Positions 45,885 to 57,617 are shown, counted from the stretch's first letter. The stretch: 64,000 bases of DNA from Nocardia rosealba (GCF_020216065.1 NZ_JAIWNA010000002.1:806001-870000); one strand, 5' to 3'. The notes: generated from the sequence alone by a model not told the origin. Program-made: numbers and translations.

Positions 45885-46805
45885 GTGACCGACGACACAC
45901 AGGCAACGTTGGTGAGTATCGGGGAGTTGGCGCGCAGCACCGGGCTCGCGGTCCGGACCATCCGGTTCTACTGCGACGAGGGCATTCTGGATGCTCGCCG
46001 CAGCGTCGGTGGGCATCGATTGTTCGAGGCGGAGTCGGCTGTCGAACGGGTTTTGCTGATCAAGCGGTTGCGGGCGCTCGGGCTCGGGTTGGGGTCGATT
46101 ACCGAGGTGTTGCGGGGTGAGCGGTCGATCGCCGAGGTGGTCGCTGCCGAAAGCGCCCGCCTCGATGTCGAAATGCGAACGCTGGCCTGGCGGCGCGCCT
46201 GCCTGCGGGCGGTCGAAGACGCGTCCCCTGCGTGTCGGGCCGCGCGGCTGGCTCTGTTGGCGGCCGTGCAGGACGGCGGGGCGGCGCGCGACTGTCTGGT
46301 GCGGTTCTGGTTGCGTGCGCTCGCGCCGATACCGGCGGACGACGTCGAAGGGTGGATCTACTGGAATGTGCCGGAGCCGCCCGGTGATCCGTCCGTCGAC
46401 GAGGTCGTCGCCTATGCCGAGCTGGTCGCGACGGTCTCCGAACCGGAACTGAACCGCGTTGTGCGCCAGCAGTACTGGCGCGGACCGGCCGATCGGATTC
46501 GTGAACCTCGCCGCCTCTACGGACAGATCGGAGACGTGATGGCCGACGTGGTGCCCCTGGTTACCGACAGTGTGCGGCCACGCGGCGGTGACGAACTCGA
46601 TCGGTTCGTCACCGCGCATGCCGGTGCGCGCGGGGAACGAGATACGCCATGTTTCCGTGCACAACTACTGGACGACGCGACCGACAGCGATCAGCGAATC
46701 CACCGGTATTGGACTTTGACAGAACAGCTTCTCGGTGCGCGTATCACCGTGGGACGCGCCCACGATTGGGTGTACCGAGCGCTGGTCGACTCCGCCGAGC
46801 ACTGA
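45885..46805 (+). CDS. MerR-family transcriptional regulator
   Basis: 306 residues from GTG 45885 (GGAGG 11 bases upstream; GTG 45867 also possible). N-terminal winged helix: LVSIGELARSTGLAVRTIRF, then YCDEGILDARRSVGGHRLFE, and a coiled-coil dimer helix from about residue 75. The long C-terminal part (about 200 residues, with WYWNVPEPPG-like WIYWNVPEPPGDPSVDE) is an unknown effector domain, larger than in metal-sensing MerRs. It diverges from acpM. Confidence 0.82.
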   Translation: MTDDTQATLVSIGELARSTGLAVRTIRFYCDEGILDARRSVGGHRLFEAESAVERVLLIKRLRALGLGLGSITEVLRGERSIAEVVAAESARLDVEMRTLAWRRACLRAVEDASPACRAARLALLAAVQDGGAARDCLVRFWLRALAPIPADDVEGWIYWNVPEPPGDPSVDEVVAYAELVATVSEPELNRVVRQQYWRGPADRIREPRRLYGQIGDVMADVVPLVTDSVRPRGGDELDRFVTAHAGARGERDTPCFRAQLLDDATDSDQRIHRYWTLTEQLLGARITVGRAHDWVYRALVDSAEH

Positions 46806-46809
46806 CTGT

Positions 46810-46840
46810 GGGGTCTAGGAGAATCGAACCCCTAGGCCCC
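46810..46840. terminator. Bidirectional hairpin after MerR gene
   Basis: GGGG and CTAGGAG (46810-46821) pair with CCCCTAG and CCCC (46829-46840) around the loop AATCGAA, with one mismatch and one G-U. It starts five bases after the MerR stop and lies between convergent genes. The rest of the gap to 47034 holds short CACCTG-like repeats and no gene. Confidence 0.65.
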
Positions 46841-47034
46841 GCCTTCACATGATGCGGCCGAATGCCCGTCGATGTTGTCCTTGCCCACCTGCACCTGCAC
46901 CTACACCTTCGTCGAGCTGCTCGCCGAGGAACCGCCGGCCCGGGATCGGCGGCTGGAGAACTCCGGTCTTCGACCGGCGCCAAGGGGAAGCGGCGGCCGC
47001 AGCCTGCCGACCACTACCGTGCGCTCACCGTCGG

Positions 47035-48213
47035 CTACCAGTTCCCGTCTTGAACTGTCTGGTCGCCCAGCGAGATCACCGGAAGATCGTCTTCGATCGG
47101 TGGGTTCGGCTGTTCGTCGGCCAGCCAGTTGCCCGTGGGTTTGACGGCGGCGAGCTCGGCGGACGGGGCGAGGTCTTCGGCGTCGGCGGCGTAGTAGTCG
47201 AACCACGGGAGGCCGTGTTCGGCGTAGGACTGCGCGGTGACGGGGGTGGAGGGGGCCGGTTCGCCGGTGATCTGTTCCCATTCGGCGGCGGAGGCGAGGT
47301 GGACGAAGATCCGGGCGTCGGCTTCGCGGTGATAGTCGTCGACGGGGCGGTGATCGGCGTAGATCTCCTGGCGCATCGTGCCGCCGGCGCCGAGACCCAT
47401 TGATCTGGCTTGCGGGCGTGCGCGGCCTCGGGCTTTTCGGGCGGCACCGGCGGGGGCGCCACCGGGCGCACCGGACGGCCTGGGTGCGGCGGACGGGGCG
47501 GGCGCACTGCCGGGCGCTACGGGAGGGGGAGCGCCGACCGGACTTCCCGCAGGCGCACCTGCGACCGCGGCACCGTACGGCGGGGCACTCACCGACATCT
47601 GAGCGCTGTAAGCAGTTGTCGCCCAAGGTGGATTACCGCCCGGTGGAGGAGTCGGCAAATGCCGTGGGCGGGCCTCTTCCTGCTGCCTGCGCCAGGTCGC
47701 GAGCGCCGTTTCGGTGAGCCCGTGCACCGCCAACTGCACCCCACCCCACTGCTCGGCGCCGGTGACCTGACCTTCGACGGTCGCACCGAGTCCCATCGGC
47801 ACCGCGACGAACTGGCGCACGACACCGTCACCGGAGTTGATGCCGTCGAGCCACGGTTGGTCGGGCAGGGGGAGGTAGTTCTGCGGGTCCTTGCCCAGCA
47901 CATCGCTCCACGGCTTGCCCGACACCGCGCACACCTTGCCGACCGCCACTTTCAAGGCGGCCGGGGTGGTGGCGGTGAATTTCAACCACAGGGCCTCGCG
48001 CTGGTAGACCGGCAGCATCACCCCGCCGCGTTCCCGCCATTCCTCAGGCACGGTGTCGGGGTAGTCGGCGACCCGGCGCAGCGGGAAGGTGCCGAGCCCC
48101 GGCGGCAACGGGTAGGTGCCCGTCTCGGGCAGCCGCAAGGTCCGCACGAATGTCACGCGCACCCCGCCCGGTAGTTCGAGTGCGTCCCCGGAAAGTTTCA
48201 CCTCGGTTGCCAT
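47035..48213 (-). CDS. Conserved protein of unknown function with Pro/Ala-rich linker
   Basis: 392 residues from ATG 48213 (AAGGGGTGGG upstream). An N-terminal domain to about residue 185 (GGVRVTFVRTLRLPETGTYP, WLKFTATTPAALKVAVGKVC, DPQNYLPLPDQPWLDGI) is followed by an 85-residue Pro/Ala/Gly linker and a C-terminal block rich in acidic residues (WFDYYAADAEDLAP). Resembles hypothetical proteins of streptomycetes and nocardiae. No membrane helix, signal or catalytic motif seen. It may bind a partner through the ends. Confidence 0.65.
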   Translation of the reverse strand: MATEVKLSGDALELPGGVRVTFVRTLRLPETGTYPLPPGLGTFPLRRVADYPDTVPEEWRERGGVMLPVYQREALWLKFTATTPAALKVAVGKVCAVSGKPWSDVLGKDPQNYLPLPDQPWLDGINSGDGVVRQFVAVPMGLGATVEGQVTGAEQWGGVQLAVHGLTETALATWRRQQEEARPRHLPTPPPGGNPPWATTAYSAQMSVSAPPYGAAVAGAPAGSPVGAPPPVAPGSAPAPSAAPRPSGAPGGAPAGAARKARGRARPQARSMGLGAGGTMRQEIYADHRPVDDYHREADARIFVHLASAAEWEQITGEPAPSTPVTAQSYAEHGLPWFDYYAADAEDLAPSAELAAVKPTGNWLADEQPNPPIEDDLPVISLGDQTVQDGNW

Positions 48214-48378
48214 GTCCCACCCCTTCATTCGACCGGATGACGATCTCGCCCCCTGCCCGACGACGGTACTCATCGGACAAGCCCCCGTCCACGGCTTCTT
48301 CGACCGGGACCGACCGCCACGGTTCCGATCGCAGACCGCCCCGGCGTAACGCCCCCGAAGTTCGTTCGCGAACCGTGA

Positions 48379-50825
<2,447 letters not shown>

Positions 50826-50836
50826 GGAGACCGGTC

Positions 50837-51259
50837 ATGTATTTGCGACACGGGACGTTCTCGTATCTGCCCGAACTCACCGACACCGAGATCGCCGCCC
50901 AGGTGCGTTACGCGCTGCTCAACAACTGGCCGGTGTCGATCGAGTACACCGACGATCCGCATCCGCGCAACACCTACTGGGAGATGTGGGGTCTGCCGCT
51001 GTTCGATCTGGACGAACCTGACGGGGTGCTCGCCGAGATCAACGCCTGCCGGTCGACGTTTCCGCGCCACTATGTGCGGGTCAACGCCTATGACGCCACC
51101 TACACCAAACAGACGACGGCGCTGAGTTTCCTGGTGCAGCGTCCGGCCGAGGAGCCCGGTTTCGAACTGGCTCGCGCCGAGGGCGCCGACCGCCGCCAGA
51201 TCTACAGCGTGCGGTCCTATGCCACCGAACGTCCGCAGGGACAGCGGTATGGGGGCTGA
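50837..51259 (+). CDS. rbcS: RuBisCO small subunit
   Basis: 140 residues. [20 protein letters not shown] is the red-type small-subunit opening; [12 protein letters not shown] matches the usual core; the C-terminal extension ([20 protein letters not shown]) makes the extra hairpin that fills the holoenzyme pore. It begins 11 bases after rbcL and its last 11 bases overlap cbbX. Confidence 0.96.
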   Translation: MYLRHGTFSYLPELTDTEIAAQVRYALLNNWPVSIEYTDDPHPRNTYWEMWGLPLFDLDEPDGVLAEINACRSTFPRHYVRVNAYDATYTKQTTALSFLVQRPAEEPGFELARAEGADRRQIYSVRSYATERPQGQRYGG

Positions 51260-52253
51260 GGGGACCGCCAACGGTTTCCGGTTGCCACGGCCGGGCGTCA
51301 CCGACGTCCGGCCGTCGCGCCCGGCGGATGACGTGGCGCAGGCCGAGGAAGTGCTCGATGCCGATGCGTTGCTGGATCTTTCGCAGGATCTGGCCGGTCA
51401 CGATGTGGCCGAGACCTTGACCGCGCTGGACGCCGAGCTGATCGGGTTGGCGAATGTGAAGCTGCGGGTGCGTGAGATCGCGGCGCTGTTGATGATCGAT
51501 CGGGCACGCCGCCGGTTCGGTCTCGAATCGTCGCGCCCGACGATGCATATGAGTTTCACCGGCCCACCGGGCACCGGCAAGACGACGGTGGCGCTGCGGA
51601 TGGCGCAGATGCTGCACGCGCTGGGTTACATCCGTAAACCGAAGGTACACACGGTGACTCGCGACGACCTGGTGGGCCAGTTCATCGGTCACACCGCCCC
51701 GAAAACCAAGGAGGCGATCGCCAAGGCCGCCGGTGGGGTGTTGTTCATCGATGAGGCCTATTACCTGTTCCGTCCGGAGAACGAACGTGATTACGGGCAG
51801 GAGGTGATCGAGATCCTGCTGCAGGAGATGGAGAACGAGCGGGCGGATCTGGTGGTGATCTTCGCCGGCTATCCGGATCGGATGGACAAGTTCTTCTCGG
51901 CCAATCCGGGGTTGTCGTCGCGGGTGGCGCATCATCTGGAGTTCGTCGATTACACCCAGGAGGAATTGCTCGCCATCGCCGAGCTGATGGTGGCGGCGGA
52001 GAATTTCGTGTTCGATGCCGCGGCACGTGAAGCGTTCTCCCGGTATCTGACGGTGCGGATGACGCGCCCGCGGTTCTCCAACGCGCGCAGTGTGCGCAAT
52101 GCGATCGATCGGTGCCGGTTGCGCCAGGCGAAGCGACTGGTGGAAGCGGGTCGGCCGTTGTCGCGCGAGGATCTGGTCACGTTGTGCGCCGAGGACGTGT
52201 TGGGCAGCAGTGTTTTCGAGGAGGTGGGTGCCTCGCCATGCCGACCAGTTTGA
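51249..52253 (+). CDS. cbbX: RuBisCO activase CbbX (AAA+ ATPase)
   Basis: 334 residues from ATG 51249, overlapping the rbcS end. Walker A GPPGTGKT at 105-112, Walker [13 protein letters not shown] near 160, sensor region and arginine finger ([11 protein letters not shown]). CbbX hexamers thread the RbcL C-terminus to release tight-binding sugar phosphates, as required by red-type RuBisCO. The N-terminal 45 residues are a variable extension. Confidence 0.95.
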   Translation: MGAEGTANGFRLPRPGVTDVRPSRPADDVAQAEEVLDADALLDLSQDLAGHDVAETLTALDAELIGLANVKLRVREIAALLMIDRARRRFGLESSRPTMHMSFTGPPGTGKTTVALRMAQMLHALGYIRKPKVHTVTRDDLVGQFIGHTAPKTKEAIAKAAGGVLFIDEAYYLFRPENERDYGQEVIEILLQEMENERADLVVIFAGYPDRMDKFFSANPGLSSRVAHHLEFVDYTQEELLAIAELMVAAENFVFDAAAREAFSRYLTVRMTRPRFSNARSVRNAIDRCRLRQAKRLVEAGRPLSREDLVTLCAEDVLGSSVFEEVGASPCRPV

Positions 52254-53320
52254 AAACGCTGACCCGCTACACGATCGAGGAGGAACACCGGCATCCCGGG
52301 TCGTCGGGGGAATTCTCCGCGCTGGTGAATGTGGTCGCCACGGCCACCAAGATCATCGCCAATCAGGTGACGCGCGGGGCGATTCCGGGACGCGAGGACG
52401 GGCCGCTGTCGGCGAGCGACCGTCTCGACGCGTTGACCGACGAGATCATGGTTGCCCAGACACAGTGGACCGGCCACCTGTCGGGTTTGCTGTCCGAGCA
52501 GTGTGCCACCGCGTTGGCGGTGCCGGCCACCCAGCGGCGCGGCAAGTACCTGCTGGCGTTCGACGCTCTGGACGGGTCGAGCAATATCGATGTGAATCTG
52601 CCGGTGGGTTCGATCTTCAGCATTCTGCGCGCACCGCAGGAGGTGCTCGACGGCACCGCCGAACCGTGCGACGCCGACTTCCTGCAGCCCGGTGTGCGGC
52701 AGGTGTGCGCGGGGTTCACCCTGTACGGGCCTGCCACGATGCTGGTGCTCACCACCGGCAGCGGCGTCGACGGGTTCACCCTCGACCGGGAGATCGGCGC
52801 GTTCGTGCTCACCCACCCGCGCATGCGGATCCCGCAGGACACGTCGGGTTTCGCGATCAATGCCGCCAACGAACGGTTCTGGGAGCGGCCGGTGCGCCGG
52901 TATGTGCAGGAGTGCCTGGAGGGGGTGGACGGGCCGAGGGGCCGTGATTTCAACATGCGCTGGGTGGCGTCCCTGGTCGCCGATACCTTCCACATCCTGA
53001 CCAGGGGCGGCATGTATCTGTACCCGCGTGATACCCGCAATCCGGCTCGGCCGGGGCGGGTTTCGCTGCTGTACGGCGCCAATCCGATCGCGTTCATCGT
53101 CGAACAGGCGGGCGGGGCCGCCACCACCGGGCACGAACGGGTGATGCTGGTGCCACCGACGCAGGTGCATCAGCGGGTGCCGTTCATCTTCGGGTCCCGC
53201 AACGAGGTGTTGCGGGTCGAGCGGTATCACACCGAGCCCGACGAGGGCCCCAGCTTCGACAGTTCGCTGTTCGGGACGCGTTCGCTGTTCCGGCCGGCCA
53301 AGCACGACCAGCGCACCTAG
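52238..53320 (+). CDS. fbp: Fructose-1,6-bisphosphatase, class I
   Basis: 360 residues from ATG 52238, overlapping cbbX by 16 bases. Class I signature FDALDGSSNIDVN at 108-120 (Asp109 and Asp112 as metal ligands); second metal ligand Glu kept in FIVEQAGGAAT. In the SEE metal site the second Glu is Gln (SEQ, residues 86-88), which is unusual. It makes fructose 6-phosphate for regeneration of RuBP, and may hydrolyse sedoheptulose bisphosphate. The Calvin position supports a dedicated isozyme. Confidence 0.93.
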   Translation: MPTSLKTLTRYTIEEEHRHPGSSGEFSALVNVVATATKIIANQVTRGAIPGREDGPLSASDRLDALTDEIMVAQTQWTGHLSGLLSEQCATALAVPATQRRGKYLLAFDALDGSSNIDVNLPVGSIFSILRAPQEVLDGTAEPCDADFLQPGVRQVCAGFTLYGPATMLVLTTGSGVDGFTLDREIGAFVLTHPRMRIPQDTSGFAINAANERFWERPVRRYVQECLEGVDGPRGRDFNMRWVASLVADTFHILTRGGMYLYPRDTRNPARPGRVSLLYGANPIAFIVEQAGGAATTGHERVMLVPPTQVHQRVPFIFGSRNEVLRVERYHTEPDEGPSFDSSLFGTRSLFRPAKHDQRT

Positions 53321-53330
53321 GAGCCGCCCT

Positions 53331-54209
53331 ATGTCGGTCAAACATCCTGTCGTCGCGATCACCGGGTCCTCCGGTGCCGGAACGACCAGTGTGACACGCA
53401 CTTTCGAGGAGATCTTCCGTCGCGAGGGGATCAGCGCGGTGGTGGTGGAGGGCGATTCGTTCCACCGCTACGACCGGGCGGAGATGAAACTGGCGATGGC
53501 CGAGGCCGAAGCGCAGGCCAACACCACGTTCTCCCATTTCGGGGAGGACGCGAACCTGCTGCCGGAGCTCGAAGCGCTGTTCCGCGAGTACGGCGAAACC
53601 GGTGTCGGACAGGTGCGCAAGTATCTGCACGACGACGAGGAGGCCAAACCCTACGGGCAGCCTGCGGGCACATTCACCCCCTGGGAGGATCTCGCGCCGG
53701 GGAGCGATCTGCTGTTCTACGAGGGCCTGCACGGTGCGGCGGTGACCGATTCGGTGAACATCGCCCAGCACACGGATCTGCTGGTGGGGGTGGTGCCGAT
53801 CATCAATCTCGAGTGGATCCAGAAGGTGTATCGCGACAAGACCCACCGCGGGTATTCCAGTGAGGCGGTGATCGATACGATCCTGCGCCGCATGCCCGAC
53901 TACGTGAAATACATCTGCCCGCAGTTCTCCCGGACGTATGTGAATTTCCAGCGGGTGCCGACGGTCGACACGTCCAATCCGTTCATCGCGCGCAGCATCC
54001 CGACGGCCGACGAGAGTTTCGTGGTGATCCGGTTCGCCGATCCGAAGGTGATCGACTTCCCGTATCTGCTGTCGATGCTGCACGACTCGTTCATGTCGCG
54101 GCCCAACTGCATCGTGGTACCGGGCGGGAAGATGGAGTTGGCGATGCAGTTGATCTTCACACCGTTGATCCTGCGGTTGATGGACAAACGGCCCAAACGC
54201 AACCTGTGA
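53331..54209 (+). CDS. prk: Phosphoribulokinase
   Basis: 292 residues, bacterial (class I) PRK. P-loop GSSGAGTTS at about 12-20; EGDSFHRYDRAEMK with the catalytic Asp/Arg; LFYEGLHGA lid; IINLEWIQKVYRDKTHRGYS with PRK signature residues. It phosphorylates ribulose 5-phosphate to RuBP, closing the CO2-fixation loop. Last gene of the operon, ten bases after fbp, its stop abutting the next gene on the other strand. Confidence 0.96.
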   Translation: MSVKHPVVAITGSSGAGTTSVTRTFEEIFRREGISAVVVEGDSFHRYDRAEMKLAMAEAEAQANTTFSHFGEDANLLPELEALFREYGETGVGQVRKYLHDDEEAKPYGQPAGTFTPWEDLAPGSDLLFYEGLHGAAVTDSVNIAQHTDLLVGVVPIINLEWIQKVYRDKTHRGYSSEAVIDTILRRMPDYVKYICPQFSRTYVNFQRVPTVDTSNPFIARSIPTADESFVVIRFADPKVIDFPYLLSMLHDSFMSRPNCIVVPGGKMELAMQLIFTPLILRLMDKRPKRNL

Positions 54210-54560
54210 TCAGACCTCGTCGTTGTCCTGCTGCTGTTGCCTGCGGGCCTCACGCCGCTGCTGTTCGGCGCGCTCGCGCAGGCCGCGCAGGAAGGCCTCG
54301 TCGTCGTCGGGGTTGGTGGCGATGTGGCGGCCGGGCCGGTCGTATTCGCTGAAGCGGGTGTTGGACGCCGGGCGCGACGGACCGATCGGGCGTCCGGCGA
54401 ACAGCCACAGCAGTGCGCCGATGGTCGGCAGCAGGACGACGACGATCAGCCACCCCATCTTCGGCAGGTGGCGGATGCCGTCGTCGGGGCTGGTGACGAT
54501 GTCGACGAGGCAGTACACCCACAGGGCGAGGGTCAGGAACCCGATGATCGCGTAGTGCAT
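54210..54560 (-). CDS. Small PLDc_N-type membrane protein
   Basis: 116 residues from ATG 54560. Two membrane helices (IIGFLTLALWVYCLVDIVTS and MGWLIVVVLLPTIGALLWLF) with the PLD N-terminal (phospholipase_D-nuclease N) signature LP-x-x-x-W-L-I-V-V, then a basic Gln-rich tail (EQQRREARRQQQQDNDEV). Membrane-topology modifier or small regulatory protein; no catalytic domain follows. It ends exactly where prk ends, so the transcripts converge. Confidence 0.8.
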   Translation of the reverse strand: MHYAIIGFLTLALWVYCLVDIVTSPDDGIRHLPKMGWLIVVVLLPTIGALLWLFAGRPIGPSRPASNTRFSEYDRPGRHIATNPDDDEAFLRGLRERAEQQRREARRQQQQDNDEV

Positions 54561-54654
54561 TGCGGCAGTCCTCTTCGTGATGGATGGATGGGAGGACCCC
54601 GACGCCCCCGGCAGCAAGGATGCCGTATGTGCGGGTGGGATGTCGTGCCGGGGG

Positions 54655-55890
54655 TCAGTCGGGCAGCAGCGGCACCGACAGACCCTCGCCACGATCGAGC
54701 AGGGCCGCGCGGGTGACGGCAGCGGAGCCGAAGCGGCGGCGCAGGTCGTCGAGGGTGGCGTCGAGAGTGTTGTCGGCGCGTGGTTCCAGCGGCAGGGTCA
54801 GCTGCATGGTGTCGGCGTCGTCGAGGTTGGTCAGCGACAGGCCGATGAGGGTGATGCCACGCTCGGCGATCAGTGGTGTGGCGGTGTCGAGTAGGCGGTG
54901 TGCGGCCTGACGGATGGCGGTGGTGGCGTCGGTGGCCTCGGTGAGGGTGTGCGAGCGGGTGGCGCGGGTGAAGTCGTCGAAACGCAAGCGCAGCACCACT
55001 GTCCGGCACACCCGGTCGGCGGCGCGCAGGCGGCGGCCGAGGCGGTCGGTGAGTCCGTCGAGGTAGGCGGCGATCTCGTCGGGTTCGCGGTGGCGGCGGC
55101 CCAGCGCCCGTTGGGCGCCGATGGAGCGGCGGCGTTTGCCGGTTTCCACGCGGCGTGGGTCGCGGGCCCACGACAGAGCGAACAGGTGGCGGGCGGCGGC
55201 CGGGCCGAGGATGGCGCGCAGGTGGGCTTCGCCGAGTTCGGCGAGTTGACCGACGCGGGTGATGTTGTTGGCGTGCAGGGTGGCGGCGGTGACTTTGCCG
55301 ACGCCCCATAATCGTTCGACCGGCAGCGGGTGCAGGAAGTCCAGTTCGCCGCCGGGTTCGACCAGGCGTAAACCGTCGGGTTTGGCGACGGCGGAAGCGA
55401 CTTTGGCCAGGAACTTGTTGCGGGCGATGCCGACCGAGATGGGCAACCCGACCTCGGTACGAATGCGTTCGCGCAACCTTCGGGCGATGTCGACCGGTTC
55501 CCCACTGATCCGCCGCAACCCACCGACGTCGAGGAACGCCTCGTCGATGGAGATGCCCTCCACTATCGGGGTGGTGTCGTGAAAGATCGCGAACACCGCC
55601 TTGCTCGCTTCGGCATAGGCCGACATCCGCGGCGGCACCACCACCGCATGCGGGCACACCCGCAACGCCTGCCCCGCGTTCATCGGCGTCCGCACCCCGA
55701 ACGCCTTGGCCTCATAACTGGCGGCCAGCACCACCCCACCACCGACGAGCACCGGCTTGCCCCGCAACCACGGCTGATCGCGCTGCTCGACCGAGGCATA
55801 GAACGAATCCAGATCGGCATGCAGGATCGACGCCTCGTCGCGGGACTGGATGCGTGGGCGGCGCGGTGCAGCGGGATCGGACACGAACAT
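54655..55890 (-). CDS. dinB: DNA polymerase IV (Y family)
   Basis: 411 residues. Palm acidic residues in LHADLDSFYASVEQ and SIDEAFLDVGG, steric-gate Phe in the first motif; finger AASYEAKAFGVRTPM; little-finger domain towards residue 340. Lesion bypass polymerase. ATG 55890 lies inside a LexA site (55884-55897), so translation may start there or at the GTG two codons on, from a leaderless message. No beta-clamp motif is obvious at the end (GLSVPLLPD). Confidence 0.93.
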   Translation of the reverse strand: MFVSDPAAPRRPRIQSRDEASILHADLDSFYASVEQRDQPWLRGKPVLVGGGVVLAASYEAKAFGVRTPMNAGQALRVCPHAVVVPPRMSAYAEASKAVFAIFHDTTPIVEGISIDEAFLDVGGLRRISGEPVDIARRLRERIRTEVGLPISVGIARNKFLAKVASAVAKPDGLRLVEPGGELDFLHPLPVERLWGVGKVTAATLHANNITRVGQLAELGEAHLRAILGPAAARHLFALSWARDPRRVETGKRRRSIGAQRALGRRHREPDEIAAYLDGLTDRLGRRLRAADRVCRTVVLRLRFDDFTRATRSHTLTEATDATTAIRQAAHRLLDTATPLIAERGITLIGLSLTNLDDADTMQLTLPLEPRADNTLDATLDDLRRRFGSAAVTRAALLDRGEGLSVPLLPD

Positions 55891-55897
55891 ATGTTCG
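55884..55897. promoter_or_regulatory. LexA (SOS) box at dinB start
   Basis: CGAACATATGTTCG is a perfect 14-base palindrome fitting the actinobacterial/Bacillus-type consensus CGAAC-N4-GTTCG. It covers the dinB start, so LexA would block transcription start itself. Confidence 0.8.
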
Positions 55898-55956
55898 CAT
55901 CGATGTCCGACAAGAACGAGACCCTCCAGGAGCCGTCCGCAAATGCTCGGCGAACA

Positions 55957-56394
55957 CTAGACCTCGTGAAGTTTCCGGATACTCACGACCACTCCCGAAC
56001 CTCGAAGAGGGCGCGCGACAGTTTCCATCTCAGCCCGCGTGCCCTCCAGCCCTGACCCGCGCAATTCTTCGGCCATCGCCCGCGCCTGCACCAGCGAGAG
56101 AGAACGCACGACACGCAATGTCCGCATCAAACTCGCGATGGGTACGCAGTCCCTGGTTCGGAGAACGACCGGACCGTTCGCGGCAAGGATCGCTTCGCGA
56201 AAATCAGCCTGCGGGGGATCGTCGCAGCTCGTCCAGACCGCCCCGCACGCCGAGCAGCATCCGTCCAGGTCCCACCGATGGTGTGTGCCTACCAGCGCCT
56301 CGGTCAGGGTGGCGACTGTTGTCGTGCCGCATTCGATGCAACGAGTCGGATAAGGCGCGGACTCGGTGACGATGCCTGTTCCCGCATGGCTCAT
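55957..56394 (-). CDS. Zinc-ribbon protein with L7/L12-like C-terminal domain
   Basis: 145 residues. N-terminal half: CIECGTTT and CCSACGAVW, two CxxC pairs separated by 27 residues, a zinc ribbon. C-terminal half: RVVRSLSLVQARAMAEELRG, then EMETVARPLRGSGVVVSIRK, the helix-helix-strand pattern of the ribosomal protein L7/L12 C-terminal domain, whose surface recruits translation GTPases. Similar hypothetical proteins occur in Streptomyces and relatives. Function unknown; a role in translation is inferred from the fold only. No operon partner. Confidence 0.6.
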   Translation of the reverse strand: MSHAGTGIVTESAPYPTRCIECGTTTVATLTEALVGTHHRWDLDGCCSACGAVWTSCDDPPQADFREAILAANGPVVLRTRDCVPIASLMRTLRVVRSLSLVQARAMAEELRGSGLEGTRAEMETVARPLRGSGVVVSIRKLHEV

Positions 56395-56513
56395 CCGTGT
56401 CCCCTATTCGTGTGCTGCACCGGCGCCTTCCACTGTATGTGGTGGGCCGACAGGTTGTCGGACCCCTCTGCTGAGATTGGGATCGGGACCGTCGATGAAA
56501 GAGGTTGGTGCGC

Positions 56514-57617
56514 ATGGTGAGTGTCGGGTGGGATCAGGTCTTCGCGTGGCGGTTGGGGCGGCAGTTCGTGGCACCTCGGGGTGGTGGAGGTGTCGAGGAG
56601 ATCGTTGGGCGGTTGGTGGGGGTGCAGGCGCAGGTGGGGTCGGCGGCGGAGACGGCTGTCGCGGTGCGGGGTGGGGTGGCGGGGGCTGTGGGGGAAGGGC
56701 TCTCGGTGGGTGGGCTGATGAAGACGTGGGCGATGCGGGGGACATTGCATGCGATGGTGCCGGGGCAGGCCGCGGCGGCGTTGGCGTTGATGGGGTCGGC
56801 TCGGACGTGGGAGAAGGCGTCGTGGGTCAAGACGTTCGGGGCCACTCCGGAGCAGGTGGCGGCGTTGGTGGAGGTGGTGTCGGGGGTGCTGGCCGAGCGG
56901 GTGCTCACGCGCGAGGAGTTGGTGGAGGCTGTGCTTGCCGAGCCGGGGTTCGGGCATCTGGGTGAGCAGTTGCGGTCGGGGTGGGGTGCGGTGCTCAAGC
57001 CGTTGGCGTGGCAGGGGGCGTTGTGTCACGGGCCGATGCGTGGCACGAAGATCACCTTCACTTCGCCGGGGAATCTGGTGGCGGACTGGTCCGGCCTACC
57101 GGAGCCGGACGTGGCGGCGCCCGGGTTGATCCGGGCATATCTGGGCGCGTACGGTCCGGCGACGCCGGAATCCTTCGATGCTTGGCTCAGCCGCAACAGC
57201 TTGCGTAAGACGGTGGTGCGCGGATGGTTCGCGGCACTGGGCGACGAGGTGACCGAGATCGAAGTGGAAGGCCGAAAAGGATGGCTGCTCACCGAATTCG
57301 TCGACGAACTCATGGCCGCGACCCCGGATGACGCGATCCATCTGCTCGGGCCGTTCGACCAGTACGTTCTCGGCCCCGGCACCGGCGACACCGCGCTCCT
57401 GGCGGCCGAGCATCGGGCGAAGGTCAGCAGGACGGCCGGTTGGATCTCACCGCTAGTGCTGGTGGGCGGCCGGATCGCGGGTACCTGGGAGCAGCAGGGT
57501 GAGCAGGTGGTGGTCACGCCGTTCGACGGCGCTCGGTTGCCGAAGCGAGCATTGGGTGCGGCCGTGGAGCGGCTCGCCACAGCGATCGGCAACGACCTCA
57601 CCGTGCGCGTCGAGTAA
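56514..57617 (+). CDS. AlkZ-like winged-helix DNA glycosylase family protein
   Basis: 367 residues from ATG 56514 (AAAGAGG nine bases upstream). HTH_42/AlkZ family: LVGVQAQVGSA contains the Q-x-Q motif (Gln38, Gln40) that catalyses in Streptomyces AlkZ interstrand-crosslink glycosylase; TWAMRGTLHAMVP is the typical follow-on. Later landmarks: RAYLGAYGPATPESFDAWL and LLGPFDQYVLGPGT. Likely a DNA repair or self-resistance protein. The first 180 codons are strongly G-rich (many GGG/GTG) compared with neighbours. Confidence 0.8.
   Translation: MVSVGWDQVFAWRLGRQFVAPRGGGGVEEIVGRLVGVQAQVGSAAETAVAVRGGVAGAVGEGLSVGGLMKTWAMRGTLHAMVPGQAAAALALMGSARTWEKASWVKTFGATPEQVAALVEVVSGVLAERVLTREELVEAVLAEPGFGHLGEQLRSGWGAVLKPLAWQGALCHGPMRGTKITFTSPGNLVADWSGLPEPDVAAPGLIRAYLGAYGPATPESFDAWLSRNSLRKTVVRGWFAALGDEVTEIEVEGRKGWLLTEFVDELMAATPDDAIHLLGPFDQYVLGPGTGDTALLAAEHRAKVSRTAGWISPLVLVGGRIAGTWEQQGEQVVVTPFDGARLPKRALGAAVERLATAIGNDLTVRVE

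Noticed and set aside
46810..46845. tRNA 3' end on the minus strand (T-loop-like GTTCGATTC)
   Set aside because: No matching 5' acceptor strand, D arm or anticodon arm exists upstream; the whole stretch is better explained as a hairpin terminator between convergent genes.
46880..46920. CACCTGCACCTACACC-like tandem repeat
   Set aside because: Too short and irregular to be a CRISPR or functional repeat array.
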